A stretch of DNA of 64,000 nucleotides from Actinoallomurus purpureus (GCF_024055795.1 NZ_JAMXMY010000014.1:1-64000); one strand, 5' to 3'; positions 39,874 to 48,747 are shown, counted from the stretch's first letter. The notes: a model not told the origin generated them from the sequence alone. Program-made: numbers and translations.

Positions 39874-40454
39874 ACGACATGGACGACGCCTACGAACGCC
39901 GCTGCCGTCTTCTGCTCCGCGCCTACCCGCCTCGCTACCGCCGGTCCCGGGGTGCGGAGCTGCTGGGCACCCTGCTGGACGCCGCCGAGCCCGGACGCGA
40001 CACCCCGCCGCTCCGCGACGCGTGGGACGTCATCCGTGGCGGCGTGCTGTTCCGGCTGCGTGACCGGCCGCCGCCGCACCGGTGGCTCGCGTACCGGGTG
40101 CTGAACACGCGCCTGCCGTACCGCCACCGGTGGTGGGTGCGGGACGACGTGTTCGGCCGCGGCTACCACTTGCGGGAGTCCCTGCCCGGCTACGCCGCGA
40201 TGTTCCTCATCCTGTGGGTCGCGGGCGCGGTGATGAGCTCCGCGTCCGGCCTGCCCGTCACCCCCGCGATCCGCCCGACACTGTGGGGGCTGCTCATCAT
40301 CGCGGGGATCTGGCTGATCCCGGTCCCGCCGCTGATCCGCAAGAAGAGGGAGCGTGTGCTGGTCCAGCACGAGTTCCACCCCGACGGGACGTCGTACGCG
40401 TCCGGGCCGTGGCAGCCGGAGGGCCGGCCGCAGCCCGACGACCGGCCGGCCTGA
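39870..40454 (+). CDS. PadR-linked two-TM membrane protein
   Basis: A 194-residue protein, ATG 39870 overlapping the PadR stop. It has a Arg-rich N-terminal cytoplasmic segment of DUF-type (DAYERRCRLLLRAYPPRYRR then SRGAELLGTLLDAAEPGRDT, common in PadR-linked proteins). Two transmembrane helices follow (GYAAMFLILWVAGAVMSSA; LWGLLIIAGIWLIPVPPLI) and a C-terminal beta hairpin. It is typically regulated by PadR. Function unknown, possibly a stress-related membrane component. Confidence 0.8.
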   Translation: MNDMDDAYERRCRLLLRAYPPRYRRSRGAELLGTLLDAAEPGRDTPPLRDAWDVIRGGVLFRLRDRPPPHRWLAYRVLNTRLPYRHRWWVRDDVFGRGYHLRESLPGYAAMFLILWVAGAVMSSASGLPVTPAIRPTLWGLLIIAGIWLIPVPPLIRKKRERVLVQHEFHPDGTSYASGPWQPEGRPQPDDRPA

Positions 40455-40564
40455 CCCCGAGAGGCGGGCTTCCGGCCGGCACCTCACGTGCCGACCCGGT
40501 CGAGGAGACCGGCGCCGCGGGCTCGCCCGGCTCGTGCCGATTTAGTACCTCACTCGTTGATCAT

Positions 40565-40570
40565 TAGGAT
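40565..40570 (+). promoter_or_regulatory. -10 element of leaderless VWA operon
   Basis: TAGGAT lies 6 bases before GTG 40577. The distance fits transcription initiating at the start codon; no ribosome site is needed. TTAGTA (40542-40547), 17 bases upstream, could be a weak -35. Confidence 0.45.
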
Positions 40571-40576
40571 CCTCGG

Positions 40577-41869
40577 GTGATCATCAGACGACGGTCCGCG
40601 GCCGGCCTGCTGTGCATGCTGGCCGCATTGGCGACGCTCGGCGCGCCTCCCGCCTCCGCCGCCAGGGCGACCGCCAAGGAGCCGCCCAAGGTCGAGCTCG
40701 TCCTGGACGTCAGCGGCTCGATGCGGGCCAGGGACATCGACGGACGAAGCCGGATATCGGTGGCCCAGCAGTCCTTCAACGACGTGGTGGACGCCCTACC
40801 GGCCGAGACGCAGTTGGGCATCCGGGTCCTCGGATCCCGCCACCGCTACCCCGGCAGTCCCAAGAGCGTCGGGTGCCGGGACACCGAGCAGATCAGCCCG
40901 GTCGCCACGGTCGACAAGGGGGAGGCGAAGGCCGCCATCGCGACGCTGCGCCCCACCGGCTGGACCCCGATCGGGCTGGCCCTGCGGGCCGCCGCCAAGG
41001 ACCTGGGCGCCGGTGAGACGACCCGGCGGATCGTCCTCATCACCGATGGCGAGGACACCTGCGCGCCGCCCGACCCGTGTGACGTCGCCCGCGAGCTCGC
41101 CGCGCAGGGCACCCACCTCGTCATCGACACGCTCGGGCTCAGCCTGGACGACAAGGTCCGGCGCCAGCTGACCTGCATCGCGGGCGCCACCGGCGGGACC
41201 TACACCGCCGTCCAGCACCAGCAGCAGCTCACCAACCGGCTCAACCAGCTGGTCCATCGGGCGGGCAGTACCTACCAGCAGACGCCGCAGCAGGTGGCCG
41301 GGGGCGCGCAGTGCGTCAACGCGCCGGTGCTGTCTCCCGGCGTCTACACCGACCGCGAACGGTTCGGCGAGCACCGCGTCTACCGGGTGCCCGTCGCCCC
41401 CGGGCAGGAACTCCGGGCCTCCGTGAGTGTCGGGCTCGACCGCAGCTTGAACCCCGACTACGGCGTGCTGCTGCGCGCCACGTCCCAGGACGGTCAGGAA
41501 CTCGTCCGCGGTACGGACGCGGGCAGCGGACGCACCGACGTCCTGTCCACCGGGCTGCGCTGGTCCGACCAGCGGCCGGCCACGGCGTCTGAGCAGCCGT
41601 CCGCGTCGCCGTCGACGGCCGCGTCCGCGACGGGCACCGTCTGCCTGGTCGTGAGCAACTCTTTCTCCGCGCCCCCCGCCGTGCGGACGGCCCCCGGCAT
41701 GCCTCTGGAACTGACCGTCGACGTGGTGCCCTCCTCGCCCACGCCGAACGGTCCGGACCTCGGCCGCGGCTGGCTGCTGCTCGTCGTGCTCACCGTCGCG
41801 GGTCTGGTCGCCGGTCTGGTCTTCGGCTGGCTCGCCCGCTGGCGGATCGCCATCTGGAAGGAGAACTGA
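40577..41869 (+). CDS. secreted/membrane-anchored VWA-domain protein
   Basis: A 430-residue protein. The signal peptide is SAAGLLCMLAALATLGAPPASA. A von Willebrand A domain (~35-225) has MIDAS DVSGSM at ~47, RPTGWTPIGLALRAAAKDL and ITDGEDTCAPPDPC. A beta-sandwich follows (~240-370), with a Ser/Thr-rich linker (ASEQPSASPSTAASATGT). One transmembrane helix near the C-terminus (GWLLLVVLTVAGLVAGLVFG) and a short cytoplasmic tail complete it. It probably forms a surface metal-dependent adhesion complex with the next gene product (2 bases apart). Confidence 0.87.
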   Translation: MIIRRRSAAGLLCMLAALATLGAPPASAARATAKEPPKVELVLDVSGSMRARDIDGRSRISVAQQSFNDVVDALPAETQLGIRVLGSRHRYPGSPKSVGCRDTEQISPVATVDKGEAKAAIATLRPTGWTPIGLALRAAAKDLGAGETTRRIVLITDGEDTCAPPDPCDVARELAAQGTHLVIDTLGLSLDDKVRRQLTCIAGATGGTYTAVQHQQQLTNRLNQLVHRAGSTYQQTPQQVAGGAQCVNAPVLSPGVYTDRERFGEHRVYRVPVAPGQELRASVSVGLDRSLNPDYGVLLRATSQDGQELVRGTDAGSGRTDVLSTGLRWSDQRPATASEQPSASPSTAASATGTVCLVVSNSFSAPPAVRTAPGMPLELTVDVVPSSPTPNGPDLGRGWLLLVVLTVAGLVAGLVFGWLARWRIAIWKEN

Positions 41870-41871
41870 CC

Positions 41872-42681
41872 GTGCGCGTCACACCGCTCCTGAGCCTTCC
41901 GATCGCGACCGCCGTCCTCGCGCTGGCCACCGCCGGCCCGGCCTTCGCCGGCGGCAAGGCGTCGCCCAAGCCCCGTACGACGGTCGGCACCGCCGGGACG
42001 TCCTTCCTCACCGCGACCGCCGTACGGCCCGGTCAGTCCGCACGGCTGTCGGCGTCGACCGGCGACTACCTGTACTGGTCGTTCGCCGCGGCCGCGGGGC
42101 AGACCGACCGGATCGCCGTCACCGTCACCCTGCCCGCCGAGACGAACCGGCCGGGGGCCGCGACGTGGACCGTCGACGTCTTCGACGGGCTGCGCCGGCG
42201 CCAGGCGTGTACGGCGGGCCCGCAGACCGTCACCGCACAGTCCGGAACGGCGAAGATCTCGCTTCAGTGCACACTGCGTCAGATCCGTTCCTGGGCCGAG
42301 CCGTGGTCCAGCGACCCTTTGCCCGGCACCTATTACGTCCGGCTGTCGGCGGCCGACCTGTCGGAGCAGGGCCTCGGCCTGCCGGTCGACGTACAGCTGC
42401 GGATCGGCGCGCGGAACGGGAACGCCGAGCCGTCCGGCGCGAAGCTGAAGGCTCCGCTGTCTCCCGCGATCAACCCGGGGGCGACCGTGGCCCCTGATGC
42501 CGTGCCCTCGGTGGACCCCTCGGCGGTCAGCTCCGCGCCCAAGCCGGTGCAACGCGCCAAGAGCTGGCTCTCCTGGCCGTCGACCCGCTGGTGGTGGACG
42601 ATCGGCGGTGGCGTGCTCGCCGCCGCCGCGGCGGTCGCCGGCTACAGCCTGACCCGCCATCCCCGGCGCTGGTTCTCGTGA
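41872..42681 (+). CDS. secreted protein with C-terminal membrane anchor, VWA partner
   Basis: A 269-residue protein from GTG 41872 with AAGGAG at 8 bases. It has a signal peptide (LLSLPIATAVLALATAGPAF), a beta-rich extracellular part with LSASTGDYLYWSFAAAAGQT, a C-terminal transmembrane segment (WWTIGGGVLAAAAAVAGYSL) and a short basic end. The YWSF..AGQ.DRI pattern resembles the second domain of the VWA protein. The two genes form an operon and the proteins probably associate at the cell surface. Function unknown. Confidence 0.75.
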   Translation: MRVTPLLSLPIATAVLALATAGPAFAGGKASPKPRTTVGTAGTSFLTATAVRPGQSARLSASTGDYLYWSFAAAAGQTDRIAVTVTLPAETNRPGAATWTVDVFDGLRRRQACTAGPQTVTAQSGTAKISLQCTLRQIRSWAEPWSSDPLPGTYYVRLSAADLSEQGLGLPVDVQLRIGARNGNAEPSGAKLKAPLSPAINPGATVAPDAVPSVDPSAVSSAPKPVQRAKSWLSWPSTRWWWTIGGGVLAAAAAVAGYSLTRHPRRWFS

Positions 42682-42781
42682 GTTCGCCGGCCCGTGCGCC
42701 CTGCCGGGCCGGCGTAACAAAACTGTCGTGCCGCCTGCGCTGATGACCGACGGCTGACGCGCGCCCCCTGGGCGGTGTGAA

Positions 42782-42831
42782 GACGGCCACCGTGTGATCC
42801 CCGGTATCCAGCGGATCGCACGGTGGCCGTC
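42782..42831. terminator. long terminator hairpin
   Basis: GACGGCCACCGTG(T)GATCC and GGATC(G)CACGGTGGCCGTC form a 19-bp stem with one wobble and a 12-nt loop, 100 bases after the VWA operon. Confidence 0.75.
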
Positions 42832-42962
42832 GCGTTGACCTGATGGCGCGTCTCAGCCCGATCTTAATCGGCTCTCATTTCCGTCTTGGCGGGCTCTCAA
42901 TCAGGGCCTCTAATGTCTTTCTCGTAAGCGCCGAAAGGCGACAGAGGAAGAAAGGTCCGAAA

Positions 42963-43079
42963 ATGAGCTTCCGCAAGATCATGCCGCTTCCCCCCAAGAA
43001 GAAGCCGGCTCCGAAGCCGCCGCACAAGCACCACAAGAAGCACGGCAAGCCGCTTCCCGTGCCGCCGCACCAGCGGTAA
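42963..43079 (+). CDS. 38-aa Lys/Pro/His-rich peptide
   Basis: ATG 42963, with GAAAGG at ~8 bases, encodes MSFRKIMPLPPKKKPAPKPP and HKHHKKHGKPLPVPPHQR. It is extremely basic, and its Lys-Pro and His-Lys clusters could bind metals or nucleic acids or act as a peptide substrate. A strong terminator follows 21 bases after the stop, so it is its own short transcript. Upstream is an AT-richer leader (42832-42962). It sits directly before an ABC exporter, so it could be an exported peptide. Function unknown. Confidence 0.6.
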   Translation: MSFRKIMPLPPKKKPAPKPPHKHHKKHGKPLPVPPHQR

Positions 43080-43099
43080 CACGCGTTAAAGGGGGGTGA

Positions 43100-43137
43100 G
43101 GGAGTCGGCAGGCGATCGCCTGCCGGCTCCCTTCTTC
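43100..43137 (+). terminator. terminator after the small peptide gene
   Basis: A 15-bp stem (43100-43114 with 43117-43131, one T-G wobble) with a 2-nt loop, followed by TTCTTC. It separates the 38-aa peptide gene from the ABC transporter ribosome site, which lies 20 bases further on. Confidence 0.8.
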
Positions 43138-43160
43138 ATGCTGCGAGGAAGTGGGAAGAA

Positions 43161-44867
43161 ATGCTCTCGACACGGGATGCGTTCCGTCGTTTCTGGCCGT
43201 ACACGCGCGGGCTTCGCCGGTGGCTCGTGGTCGGCGCGCTGCTGCTGATCCTCTCGGCGGCCTGCGAGGTCGTCGCCATCTGGCTGTTCGGCGACATCAC
43301 CGACCATGTGCTGGCGGCCAAGAATCTGCACGCGTTCTGGACCCCGGCCGCGATCTGGCTGGAACTCGCGGTCCTGACCGGCGTCGCCACCTTCGGCGGG
43401 AGCTATCTGACCACGCTCGTGGGGGAGCGGTTCCTGCTCCGGCTGCGCGACTCCGTCTTCGCGCACGTTCAGGGGCTCTCCCCGGACTTTCTCGACAACC
43501 GTAGGCTCGGTGACCTGATGGTCCGCCTCACCGGGGACATCGAGGCGATCGAGCAGTTCGTCGCCTCGGGGGTGATCCAGACCGTCACCGCGGCGGTCAG
43601 CGCGGTCATCTTCGCCGCTGCCGCCCTGTACGTCCGCTGGGACCTGGCGCTCGTGTCGTTCGCCGTCGCGCCGCTGTTCTGGGTCGCGATGCGGAACTTC
43701 ACCTCGCGGTTCCGGGACGCAGCCGTACGGGAGCGGGAGAGCAGCGGCGCGATCACGAGCGTCGTGGAGGAGACCCTGTCGAATCAGGCGCTCGTCCAGG
43801 CGTACAACCGGCAGCGCGCCGAACAGCGGCGGCTGCACCGGGAGGGGCTGTCCTGGCTGGAGGCCAAGATGGCCGAGACGCGGCTGGCCGCGCTGTACGA
43901 GCCGCTGGTGCAGGTGATCGAGACGGTGTGCGTGCTCGTCGTGCTCGGCTTCGGCGCGTGGGAGCTCACGAACGACCGCGTGACGCTGGGCGGCCTGCTG
44001 TCCTTCGCCGCCTACCTCGGATACCTCTACCCGCCGATCCAGAGTCTGGGCCAGGTCAATCTGATCGCCTCGGAGGCGACGGCGAGCGCGGAGCGGATCG
44101 TCGAGCTGGTGGAGGCCCGGCCCGCGGTGGTCAACCGCCCGGCGGCCCGCACCCGCGCCGCGCGGCGGGGACGGGTGGCCTTCGACGACGTCACGTTCTC
44201 CTATCCCGGCAGCGAGCGGCCCGCCGTCGAGGGGTTGTCGTTCCGCGCCGGGCCCGAGGAGCTCGTCCTGCTGACCGGGCCGAGCGGATCGGGCAAGTCG
44301 ACCATCACCAAGCTGCTGCTGCGGTTCTACGACCCGCAGGCCGGGCGGGTCCGCCTCGACGGCGTCGACATCCGCGAGCTGTCGCTGGCGACGCTCCGCG
44401 ACACCGTGACCCTGCTGCAGCAGGAGACGATGCTGTTCCCCGGAACGGTGCGCGACAACATCGCGTACGCCCGGCCGGACGCCACCGACGAGCAGATCGG
44501 CACGGCCGCGCGGGCGGCGGACGCCCACGACTTCATCATCGCGCTGCCCGAGGGTTACGACACCCCGGTCGGGCAGCGCGGCCGTCTGCTGTCCGGCGGG
44601 CAGCGTCAGCGGATCGCGATCGCGCGGGCGATGCTCCGCGACGCGCCGGTGCTGATCCTCGACGAGCCGACCACGGGCCTGGACGCGCCGACCGCCCGCC
44701 GGGTGCTGGAACCGCTGCGCCGGCTGATGGCGGGCCGTACGACCATCCTCATCACCCACGACCTGCACCTGGCCCCCGAGGCCGACAGGGTCATCACCCT
44801 TCAGCCGGCCGCCGATGTGCGCACCGTCTCATCCGACGATGATCCACTTTTGGCGCGTTTGCCCTAA
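43161..44867 (+). CDS. ABC exporter, fused permease-ATPase (half transporter)
   Basis: A 568-residue type IV-fold (MsbA-like) half transporter. The N-terminal ~300 residues have six transmembrane helices (LVVGALLLILSAACEVVAIW, AAVSAVIFAAAALYVRW and others). The nucleotide-binding domain starts at VAFDDVTFSYPGSERPAVEG, with Walker A LTGPSGSGKSTITKLLL (~373), Q-loop LLQQETMLFPGTV, signature LLSGGQRQRIAIARA (~475), Walker B PVLILDEPTTGLD and H-loop ITHDLHL. It probably forms a homodimer exporting lipid, drug or peptide. It follows the small peptide gene, a possible substrate. The start ATG 43161 has GGAAGAA. Confidence 0.92.
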   Translation: MLSTRDAFRRFWPYTRGLRRWLVVGALLLILSAACEVVAIWLFGDITDHVLAAKNLHAFWTPAAIWLELAVLTGVATFGGSYLTTLVGERFLLRLRDSVFAHVQGLSPDFLDNRRLGDLMVRLTGDIEAIEQFVASGVIQTVTAAVSAVIFAAAALYVRWDLALVSFAVAPLFWVAMRNFTSRFRDAAVRERESSGAITSVVEETLSNQALVQAYNRQRAEQRRLHREGLSWLEAKMAETRLAALYEPLVQVIETVCVLVVLGFGAWELTNDRVTLGGLLSFAAYLGYLYPPIQSLGQVNLIASEATASAERIVELVEARPAVVNRPAARTRAARRGRVAFDDVTFSYPGSERPAVEGLSFRAGPEELVLLTGPSGSGKSTITKLLLRFYDPQAGRVRLDGVDIRELSLATLRDTVTLLQQETMLFPGTVRDNIAYARPDATDEQIGTAARAADAHDFIIALPEGYDTPVGQRGRLLSGGQRQRIAIARAMLRDAPVLILDEPTTGLDAPTARRVLEPLRRLMAGRTTILITHDLHLAPEADRVITLQPAADVRTVSSDDDPLLARLP

Positions 44868-44903
44868 GCTGCCCGATCACATCCCCCTCGGCAAGGAGTG
44901 TCA

Positions 44904-45944
44904 TTGGGTTCCCCCCGACTCATGGGCAGCGTCACGGCGGTCGTGTTCCTCGGCGCGGTCGCATCCGGGTGTTCCACCACCTCGGCACGGCCGCAGTCCG
45001 CCACCGTGTCGCGCTCCGCCCCCGCGGCGATCGCGTACGCGCCCGACGACGACCAGAAGACGGCCGCGTACTGGACGCCCGCGCGCATGAAGGCCGCCAG
45101 GCCCCTCGCGGACGAGACGGCGTCGACCGCCGACCGGGCGATGCGAGCCACGGCGCGGCCGGAGGGCGGCGCGCCGGTGACCGTCGACCCCGTCCTGCCG
45201 TCGGCCGCCGCGACGCGGACCTCGGCGAGCGGCGTCAGCACGACCGGGAAGAATCAGGCCACCTGGAAGCGCGGCGGCCTGGTCGTCAGGACCGCGGGCA
45301 AGCTGTTCGGCAAGGGCGACGGTGGCGCGGGGTTCGTCGCCTCCGCCGATGTCGTGAAGAGCAAGGACGGCGACGTGGCCATCACCGTGGCGCACGCGCT
45401 CCGCACCCCGACGGGCAAGTCGACCACGAACCTCGTCTTCGTGCCGGGCTACAAGAACGGGAAGGCTCCGTACGGGAGGTTCGCCGTGCGCCGTGCGTTC
45501 GTCCCCGGCGAGTACATGAAGAAGGACGGCTCCGGGACGTGGGTGCGGGACAGCCGGTACGACTTCGGCGCGATCGTCCTCAAGCCCCTGAAGAATCGCA
45601 AGATCCAGTCGGTCGTCGGAGGCCAGGGCATCACCTTCAACACGCCTGACCGTCCCACCGGCTACCTGTTCGGCTACCCGGCCAACGGCAACAAGGGCCA
45701 GACCCTGCAGTACTGCAGCGGCCCTCAGGTCCAGGACCCGGGCGGCGTCATGCCCCACGGCATGGCCTGCGACATGAACGGCGGCTCCAGCGGCGGCCCG
45801 TGGTTCCGCGGCTTCAACGTGAGCAAGGGGACGGGCTACCAGATCTCCGTCCACGCGGCGCACACCACGGTCAGTCTGATCAGCTATGGACCGTACTTCG
45901 GCGCCAGCGTGCTGGCCACGTACCGCGCCGCCGAGCGGGCCTGA
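44904..45944 (+). CDS. secreted trypsin-like serine protease
   Basis: A 346-residue protein. TTG 44904 is chosen because AAGGAG lies 5 bases upstream; ATG 44922 is an alternative. The signal peptide/lipobox is VTAVVFLGAVASGCSTTSA, so it is probably a lipoprotein. A ~90-residue linker precedes the chymotrypsin-fold domain: GAGFVASADVV, catalytic His VAITVAHALRT, Asp SRYDFGAIVL, Ser DMNGGSSGGPWFRGF. Two cysteines (YCSGPQ, MACDMN) may form the disulfide near the active site. Secreted glutamyl-endopeptidase-like actinomycete proteases share this layout. Confidence 0.87.
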   Translation: MGSPRLMGSVTAVVFLGAVASGCSTTSARPQSATVSRSAPAAIAYAPDDDQKTAAYWTPARMKAARPLADETASTADRAMRATARPEGGAPVTVDPVLPSAAATRTSASGVSTTGKNQATWKRGGLVVRTAGKLFGKGDGGAGFVASADVVKSKDGDVAITVAHALRTPTGKSTTNLVFVPGYKNGKAPYGRFAVRRAFVPGEYMKKDGSGTWVRDSRYDFGAIVLKPLKNRKIQSVVGGQGITFNTPDRPTGYLFGYPANGNKGQTLQYCSGPQVQDPGGVMPHGMACDMNGGSSGGPWFRGFNVSKGTGYQISVHAAHTTVSLISYGPYFGASVLATYRAAERA

Positions 45945-45962
45945 CCCGGCCTAGCCGGTCCG

Positions 45963-45994
45963 GCCGGGGCCGTGCCCTCTGGGGCGGCCCCGGC
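45963..45994. terminator. convergent terminator hairpin
   Basis: GCCGGGGCC (45963-45971) pairs with GGCCCCGGC (45986-45994), between the convergent protease and L,D-transpeptidase genes. Confidence 0.6.
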
Positions 45995-46004
45995 ACCGGC
46001 GGGT

Positions 46005-46778
46005 TCAGGCGTTGATCTGGACCGGAGTGCCGAGCGGCAGCATCTTCGCCATCCGGCTGATCACGGTGTTGCCGACCCGCACGCAGCCGTGGCTGACGGA
46101 CTTGCCGAGCGACTGCGGCTCGTTCGTCCCGTGGATGCCGATGATCGCGTCCTGGCCCTGGAACTGGGTCAGCGTCGTCGAGTAGCCGGACAACCCGTAG
46201 GCGTACGGACCGTACGCCCCCTTGGGGTTGGGCGCCTGCAGAAGCTCGGTGAGGTAGTAACGGCCGCCGGGCGTCGGGGTGTCGGACTTGCCGATCGCGG
46301 CGGGAGTGTCGATCAGCACGCGCTTGCCCTGGTAGACCTTCACCCGGTGCGCCGACTGGAGGACCTGGACCCAGTAGCTGGTCTTCGTGGTGATGAGGTC
46401 CTTCTCGGCGATCCACCCCTCGCTGCCGTTCGGCGGCACCGGCAGCAGGACGTGCACCCAGCCCGGTCTGCTGCCCACGACGAGGAACACCCGCTTGACG
46501 CCGTCGGGGTTGGGGTTGCTCAGCTGCATGCTCGGCGACGCGTCGCCGGGGCTCTTGAAGATGTCGACCGTCTTCGGGCGTGCGGTGGCGATCGTGCTCG
46601 GGCCGTCGCCCAGCTTCACCGACTCGGTGTCGGCCGCCTTCGCGGTGGAGTTCGCGGCGGGGCTCTTCGCGGCGTCGTGGGCCGAGCCGCCGCCGCAGCC
46701 GGTCAGGGAGAGGCTCACGGCGACACCGATCGCCGCGGCCGCCCAGCGGGGGCCCGGCACGGCCAAGCTGATGGACAT
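46005..46778 (-). CDS. L,D-transpeptidase lipoprotein (YkuD domain)
   Basis: A 257-residue protein. The signal sequence ends in lipobox SLTGCGGG (Cys ~28). A Ser/Ala-rich linker precedes a small beta domain (VFLVVGSRPGWVHVLLPVPP). Then the YkuD catalytic domain: VKVYQGKRVLIDTPAAIGKS, TPTPGGRYYLTELLQ, IIGIHGTNEPQSLGKSVSHG CVRVGN with the active Cys in SHGCVR. It forms 3-3 peptidoglycan cross-links or attaches proteins outside the membrane. ATG 46778. The role in wall stress is inferred. Confidence 0.92.
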   Translation of the reverse strand: MSISLAVPGPRWAAAAIGVAVSLSLTGCGGGSAHDAAKSPAANSTAKAADTESVKLGDGPSTIATARPKTVDIFKSPGDASPSMQLSNPNPDGVKRVFLVVGSRPGWVHVLLPVPPNGSEGWIAEKDLITTKTSYWVQVLQSAHRVKVYQGKRVLIDTPAAIGKSDTPTPGGRYYLTELLQAPNPKGAYGPYAYGLSGYSTTLTQFQGQDAIIGIHGTNEPQSLGKSVSHGCVRVGNTVISRMAKMLPLGTPVQINA

Positions 46779-46818
46779 CCGTCCCGCTCCTTAGAAGATC
46801 GTGAGGTGGATGACAGGC

Positions 46819-46852
46819 GGACGGCCCGGGAACGCGCCTTCCCGGGCCGTCC
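46819..46852 (-). terminator. strong terminator hairpin
   Basis: GGACGGCCCGGGAA and TTCCCGGGCCGTCC make a perfect 14-bp stem with a 6-nt loop immediately downstream of the secreted protein gene. Confidence 0.8.
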
Positions 46853-46866
46853 TACGCGTTCGTCCG

Positions 46867-47412
46867 TCAGCCGGTGAACTTCGGCTGCGCCTTGACGGGC
46901 GTCGCCGGACGCGCCTCGCCGCTCGGGGCGGTCGCGACGGGCGTCGGGGTCGCCGTGTGCGTCTTCTTGACGGTGCTCGGCTTCGCCGACGGCTTCGCGC
47001 TCTTGGACGGCGTGCTCGGGTGCGGGTGAGGCGGCTTCGGGGCAGCCTTGCAGTGCGCGACACCGAACGTCCCGTGGCGCTGCCACACCGGCAGGTCGCC
47101 GCGGTCGGGACGGTAGGCGATCACGTTCACCTTCGACGCGTGGGTCGGCAGCGCGACGCTGCCCCGGGCGGGCGCCCAGAGCTTGGTCGAGCTCTGGGCG
47201 TGGTTGCTGTCCGACCACGTGAAGGGCACCCGGCCCCACCCGTTCGGGTTGTACACCATCCAGTTCGGCTGGCCGTTCACCCCGCAGGCCGCCCGCAGTT
47301 GGAGCTTGGGGTCACGATCGTTGCAGGCCCACGCGGGGGACGCGGTCATCGTGGCGACGGCGAGTGCGGCCGCCGTACCGGCAAAGGTCAGGCTCGCCTT
47401 TTTCAGGCGCAT
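46867..47412 (-). CDS. secreted protein, Thr/Pro/Ser-rich tail
   Basis: A 181-residue protein. Signal peptide KKASLTFAGTAAALAVATMT with cleavage near AWA. The mature part (~30-115) has beta character and cysteines (ACNDRDPKLQLRAACGVNGQ, VAHCKAAP) that could pair. The C-terminal ~65 residues are a repeating Ser/Thr/Pro/Lys tail (PHPHPSTPSKSAKPSAKPST), a typical cell-wall spacer. No LPxTG motif is present. It is probably a secreted wall-associated protein of unknown function. Confidence 0.72.
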   Translation of the reverse strand: MRLKKASLTFAGTAAALAVATMTASPAWACNDRDPKLQLRAACGVNGQPNWMVYNPNGWGRVPFTWSDSNHAQSSTKLWAPARGSVALPTHASKVNVIAYRPDRGDLPVWQRHGTFGVAHCKAAPKPPHPHPSTPSKSAKPSAKPSTVKKTHTATPTPVATAPSGEARPATPVKAQPKFTG

Positions 47413-47848
47413 GCAGTACCTCCAGCAAAGGAGAGTAGGTCAGGGTGCGCCGCGAGACTCTCCATCAACGGCGCAGGCGGCACACTATCGGTCAGATGCC
47501 ACGTATGTCTCATCGATCGACAATGCTTTACTATTCGGCCAGCTTCGGTTCTCATCGCTTCAGATCGCCTTGCGGCGCAGGCGATCCCGCGACCGCCGCG
47601 CCTTCCCTGACCTGCGCCGGGAAATGCGAGCACTCATCTTACGGGGGGTTTTCACCCGTTCTGTGATCTGGTCGGAGCGGGCCGCATCAATTTGCGAACG
47701 CACGCCGGAATCCGGCCGGTGACCTGAGGGCGTGGCGGAAGGTCGTCACCCGTGTCGACCTGCCCGGATCACGGCGGGTGAGGTTCCGTGAACCCCCCCG
47801 AGGGGGCCGGGTGACCCCCCGCCTCCGGAGGCCGGCAGAAAACTTCGG
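47413..47848. other. intergenic, no gene recognised
   Basis: 436 bases upstream of the secreted protein and after the end of the MarR gene. I see no coding frame with protein-like composition, no tRNA and no repeat. It contains a CCCCCC/GGGGGG-rich stretch (47790-47840) that could pair as a MarR terminator. Confidence 0.5.
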
Positions 47849-48292
47849 TCAGGGCGCGGGCTCGTCCGGCGGCACGGCCAGCGGCCTCAGGACCCGGAGC
47901 AGCGCGGCGGGGTCCGGAACGCGGCGGAAGAACTCCGCGTCGGCCGCCTCCACCGCCGAGATCGCCGTACGCGCCACCTCGGCGCCCCGCTCCGTCACGC
48001 GCAGCCGCCTGGCACGCGTGTCGGCGGGATCGACCCGGCGGCCCAGCAGGCCCTTCTCCTCCAGCTTGCGCAGCACCTGCGACGTCATCTTGATGTCCGT
48101 GACGGCGCGCCGGGCCAGGGTCAGCTGGTTGGGCTCCTCGCCGTGGGTGTTCAGCCACCAGGTGGTGGCCAGGAGGACGAACTGCACATGGGTCAGATCG
48201 AGCGGGGCGAGGGTGGCGGTCATTGTCCGCTGCCAGCGCAGCGTGACCTGCCAGAGCAGGAACCCGGGGCTGTCGTCGGGATGGGACGTCAT
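47849..48292 (-). CDS. MarR-family regulator
   Basis: A 147-residue protein, ATG 48292 overlapping the stop of the SRPBCC gene (ATGA). Winged helix core: LTHVQFVLLATTWWLNTHGE, then QLTLARRAVTDIKMTSQVLR, and the wing LEEKGLLGRRVDPADTRARR LRVTERG. This is normal MarR architecture. It is downstream of the SRPBCC gene, with which it is co-transcribed, and a palindrome sits before the pair, so it probably regulates itself. Confidence 0.88.
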   Translation of the reverse strand: MTSHPDDSPGFLLWQVTLRWQRTMTATLAPLDLTHVQFVLLATTWWLNTHGEEPNQLTLARRAVTDIKMTSQVLRKLEEKGLLGRRVDPADTRARRLRVTERGAEVARTAISAVEAADAEFFRRVPDPAALLRVLRPLAVPPDEPAP

Positions 48293-48708
48293 CGGCCCTC
48301 GGCCAGCCGGACCAGGGCCGCGACGGTCTCGGGGAAGTCGGCGGTGATCGCCGGGCCGAGTTGCGGACCGACCTGGTCGGCGGCGGGCCCGTCGATCTCC
48401 GTGCGGTAGACGATCCGGCTCCGGCCGTCGCCGAGCGGCTCGATGCGGTGCACGGTCGTGACGACGAAGTCGCCGGCGTCCATCTCGTCGACGAACAGTG
48501 TGTTCTCCTCCGCCTGCGCCACCTTCAGCACGATCGGCTCGTCCCCGGGGGGCGTCATGGTGATCTGGGAGCCGACCGCGAACGGGCCGTCGATCTCGAC
48601 CTTCTCGATCTCGGCGTTCCAGGTCTGCCAGCCCGGCACGTCGGCCCAAAGCCTCCAGACCGCCTCCGGGGTCGCGACCGTCTCGGCGATGTGCTCGTAA
48701 GACCACAT
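48289..48708 (-). CDS. SRPBCC-family (START/Bet v1-like) protein
   Basis: A 139-residue protein with the helix-grip fold: SYEHIAETVATPEAVWRLWA then DVPGWQTWNAEIEKVEIDGP, a buried beta sheet (SQITMTPPGDEPIVLKVAQA) and a long C-terminal helix (AITADFPETVAALVRLAEG). It binds a hydrophobic ligand. The ATG at 48708 is just inside the transcript. MarR follows, so the ligand may be an inducer-type metabolite. The next gene upstream is unrelated. Confidence 0.85.
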   Translation of the reverse strand: MWSYEHIAETVATPEAVWRLWADVPGWQTWNAEIEKVEIDGPFAVGSQITMTPPGDEPIVLKVAQAEENTLFVDEMDAGDFVVTTVHRIEPLGDGRSRIVYRTEIDGPAADQVGPQLGPAITADFPETVAALVRLAEGR

Positions 48709-48747
48709 GTCCCTGCTCCGTTCTCCGCGGGGGGTGTTGCCAGGAAT

